A stretch of 64,000 nt of DNA from Cellvibrionaceae bacterium (GTDB lineage: Bacteria > Pseudomonadota > Gammaproteobacteria > Pseudomonadales > Cellvibrionaceae): NCBI GenBank assembly GCA_021151825.1, contig JAGKWQ010000009.1:1-64000 (forward strand), written 5' to 3'. The stretch's first letter is position 1. Every line of letters starts with the position of its first letter. The position numbers were made by a program, and so were the translations under genes. This document shows, one piece after another, positions 61,797 through 64,000 of this stretch. Under the pieces are notes generated by a model, which was not told where the DNA came from, made no database searches, and worked only from the letters and a program-made list of their open reading frames with translations.

Positions 61797-62432
61797 CTAA
61801 CGTTCAAGGTTCGCCGTTTGATCATTGCCAACGGCCAGAGTGTTTTCTATGGTATTAATAAGAATTGCATATTCCCCTTGAATTGAATCACAATCTCCAT
61901 CAGCAAGATACTTTGTTGATTCAACTTTCAAAAGCTCATTTTGTAACAAAATCCTTTTACTTGCGCCACAGCCAACGATAGAAAAATTCTGAGCACTTAT
62001 TCGATAACTTGATGCAATAGATCCCCTTGTAACCTTTAATTGCTTTTTACTGTAACTTTTATCCAGCCTGGGATACTTACAATAATCATAAAGATTAAAT
62101 TCTTGTTTGATACCGTCGTTAAGCACTATCAGGAATCGATCTCCAACAGCGAGATCGATTCTATTACTTAAGGATCCTATCTGGACTATCTCACCTTCGC
62201 TTCCGCCTTTGAAACTTATCTCCACCTGTAATTTAAATACATTGGTAAAACAACCTTTTTTAACTGATGGAAAATTAGCAACATCGGTCACTCGCCCCTG
62301 AACAACCAGAGAAGCATTTTTTAAAATGCTTGCATCCGATGGAGAATATTTCATTATGTCATTTGCACTAATACCGGTAGATAGAAGACAAAAAAAAGAG
62401 CTAGAAAGAAAAGCTGCACAGGTATTCATCAT
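61797..62432 (-). CDS. secreted hypothetical protein
   Basis: 211 residues with a signal peptide (about 1-23, ending SA before NDIMKY). The mature part is beta-rich with four Cys (KKGCFTN, YDYCKYP, VGCGASK, DGDCDS) that could form two disulfides. The N-terminal half (ASLVVQGRVTDVANF, then VFKLQVEISFKGGSEGEIVQIGS and VGDRFLIVL) has the strand order of an OB-like or TIMP-like barrel, but no family is named with confidence. Single gene, convergent with the LysR gene. Confidence 0.6.
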   Translation of the reverse strand: MMNTCAAFLSSSFFCLLSTGISANDIMKYSPSDASILKNASLVVQGRVTDVANFPSVKKGCFTNVFKLQVEISFKGGSEGEIVQIGSLSNRIDLAVGDRFLIVLNDGIKQEFNLYDYCKYPRLDKSYSKKQLKVTRGSIASSYRISAQNFSIVGCGASKRILLQNELLKVESTKYLADGDCDSIQGEYAILINTIENTLAVGNDQTANLER

Positions 62433-62564
62433 TTCGTTATATTCTTTAAGTTGAGATAAAAAAATGCTTGTAAAAAATCGACCTAGTTACTTTGGCGATG
62501 CGCGTGTCCAACCCGATTTAATTTTTTGCGTCAGTTCAGTGCATAGCCAAATGTTGCGAATAGA

Positions 62565-63881
62565 TTAAGTGGTTAATCTATTCGCAAACTGCCCCACCGC
62601 ACTAACAACTTTTTGCGCCCCATCCTGAATCTCCACAATAACATCACCGGCTTGTGCGGAAAGTTCGAGGCCTTGTACGGCCTGGCGTTTTCCATTTTCA
62701 ATTATTTGTACGGCTTCTTCTGCCAGCTTCTGGTTTTGTGAAACCACGCTGACAATTTCTACCGTGGCCTGGCTGGTGCGTGAGGCGAGTTGGCGGACTT
62801 CATCGGCAACGACGGCGAAGCCGCGACCCTGGTCGCCGGCGCGCGCAGCTTCAATTGCAGCGTTTAAGGCGAGCAGGTTGGTTTGATCGGCAATACTGCT
62901 GATGCTTTTGATGATGGTGCCAATGATTTGCGATTGTTTATCCAGTGCAGCAATACCTTCGGCAGCGGCTTCCATTTGTGCGGCTAATTCGCGCATGACT
63001 TCTACGGTTTGTTGTACGACGCCGCTGCCTCTTTTGGCGGTGGCATCAGTGTGTTGCGAAGTGCTGTAAGCAATATCGGCGGCTTGTGCAACGGCTATTT
63101 CACCGTTTACTTGATCAGTGATTACCGTTGCGAATTTTACAATTTTATACAGACGGTTATGTGAATCGGAAATGGGGTTATAGGAAGCTTCTAGCCAAAC
63201 AGTGCGACCGTGACTGTCTACGCGTTTGAATCGGTCAGCAATAAATTCGCCGCGACGAAGTTTTTCCCAAAACGTCTGGTATCCAGTGGAATTGTATTCA
63301 CTCGGGTCACAAAACATACGGTGATGTTTGCCAACGATTTGATTCAGTGAGTAGCCCATGCTTTTTAGAAAACGATCATTGGCTGTCAACACATTTCCGT
63401 TTAAATCAAATTCAATAACCGCTGTTGAGCGTTGCAACGCTTCGATTAAATTTTGGTGTTCACATGAGGCTTCAATGGTGCGGGTAAGGTCGTTCGCATA
63501 GACTGAAAAAGTTTGGATTTGGCCATGGCTGCTTTTCACCGGTTGCACAATTGCCCGCAACCAGGCTTCTTCTTCATCTCCACGAACTATTTGTAGTGCA
63601 CCTGCCCAGTGTGCTCCTTGTTGGATGGCGTTTTTCATGCGCTCGAAGTGATCGGTTTTTTGCGCATAGGCAGGAACCAGATCGATCAACTTACGGTTGA
63701 GAACTGCGCCGCTAGTAAACGCCATCTCAGCGTCAAAATTGGCGTTTGCGTAAATAATCCGCCCCTGCGGATCCAGATTGAGCATCAACATCTCACTGTC
63801 CAGGCTTTCGCGTACTTGCAGCATGGACGAGAGTTGTTCGGTCAAAACAGCTATCTCTTGTTTCAATCGTGCATTAAACAT
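62565..63881 (-). CDS. soluble PAS-PAS methyl-accepting chemoreceptor
   Basis: 438 residues with no membrane segment: a short coiled coil (1-25), two PAS domains (about 25-135 and 145-260; the second has HHRMFCDPSEYNSTGYQTFWEKLRRGEF, a common MCP-PAS pattern), then a short MCP signalling domain (275-438) with the hairpin tip IADQTNLLALNAAIEAARAGDQGRGFAVVADEVRQLA-type signature. Such cytoplasmic PAS-MCPs (BdlA/Aer-like) sense redox or flavin/haem state and signal to CheA; the cofactor cannot be told. No CheR-binding pentapeptide at the C-terminus (ends FANRLTT). GGGA before ATG. Confidence 0.9.
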   Translation of the reverse strand: MFNARLKQEIAVLTEQLSSMLQVRESLDSEMLMLNLDPQGRIIYANANFDAEMAFTSGAVLNRKLIDLVPAYAQKTDHFERMKNAIQQGAHWAGALQIVRGDEEEAWLRAIVQPVKSSHGQIQTFSVYANDLTRTIEASCEHQNLIEALQRSTAVIEFDLNGNVLTANDRFLKSMGYSLNQIVGKHHRMFCDPSEYNSTGYQTFWEKLRRGEFIADRFKRVDSHGRTVWLEASYNPISDSHNRLYKIVKFATVITDQVNGEIAVAQAADIAYSTSQHTDATAKRGSGVVQQTVEVMRELAAQMEAAAEGIAALDKQSQIIGTIIKSISSIADQTNLLALNAAIEAARAGDQGRGFAVVADEVRQLASRTSQATVEIVSVVSQNQKLAEEAVQIIENGKRQAVQGLELSAQAGDVIVEIQDGAQKVVSAVGQFANRLTT

Positions 63882-63978
63882 CGTGCTTTCCCATTTTTTA
63901 CCTCTTGTGATCAGGAAAGCTTAGTTGGCGATTGTCGATCTGTACAAAATGGCGAATAACTTTACGTGCCCAATAAAA

Positions 63979-64000
63979 AACAGCAGCCGAAGCTGCTGTT
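63979..64000. terminator. intrinsic terminator at the window edge
   Basis: AACAGCAGC/GCTGCTGTT with a CGAA tetraloop, preceded by AAAAAA; the T side is cut by the window end. It probably belongs to a gene beyond the edge. Confidence 0.6.

Overview
The window looks like chromosome of a free-living, plant-cell-wall-degrading gammaproteobacterium of the Cellvibrio type. The signature is a set of secreted enzymes joined by long polyserine linkers, with family 2 and family 10 carbohydrate-binding modules (CBM2, CBM10), families GH74, GH6, GH9, GH10, PL10, CE8, GH43 and GH95, and a Pseudomonas-type housekeeping background (TIGR02647, PA2169-type bundle, MipA/OmpV). The species is not determined from the sequence alone.

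Layout. 0.5-14.0 kb: a cellulose/xyloglucan block with a GH74 xyloglucanase (minus strand), then a GH6 cellobiohydrolase, a GH9 endoglucanase and a very large GH10-GH6 xylanase/cellobiohydrolase fusion (plus strand). 14.2-21.1 kb: an AT-richer, tightly overlapping minus-strand operon. It encodes a 52-residue amphipathic peptide, two paralogous cupin-like/HEAT-repeat proteins, an ABC-2 transporter and a MacAB-like exporter. Inverted copies of a ~54-bp element bracket it. This is the best candidate in the window for an undescribed system: a ribosomal peptide or bacteriocin made, perhaps modified, and exported. 22.0-31.0 kb: a cellulose-binding putative zinc peptidase (DUF6055-like), a TIGR02647 protein, a DUF4380 protein, an orphan protein with the N-terminal leader style of eCIS cargo, and a second GH74 enzyme with a strongly structured 5' leader.

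31.2-45.8 kb is mostly housekeeping or metabolic. It holds MipA, a four-helix bundle protein, a lipid kinase, a PAP2 phosphatase, an ExbB-ExbD operon whose third gene carries a PA14-like domain where TonB would be expected, a GH95 enzyme for xyloglucan side chains, YciI and YdeI-like proteins, a peroxiredoxin and a TauE transporter. It also holds a MesX-MesD folate-independent methionine synthase module with a flavin reductase.

46.3-59.9 kb is a pectin/hemicellulose block. PL10 pectate lyase and CE8 pectin methylesterase lie on the minus strand (both CBM2-CBM35), followed by an unrelated amidase. Three tandem plus-strand genes then share one front end (CBM2, Ser linker, discoidin-like domain) fused to two different putative metallopeptidases and a GH43 enzyme. 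60-64 kb: a flavodoxin-fold quinone reductase with a divergent LysR regulator, a secreted hypothetical protein and a soluble PAS-PAS chemoreceptor.

Together the secreted enzymes would attack cellulose, xyloglucan, xylan, pectin and possibly wall proteins while tethered to cellulose. Strong intrinsic terminators separate most of them, so each seems to be its own transcription unit. GCGC-centred palindromes near the first two enzymes suggest LacI-family control.
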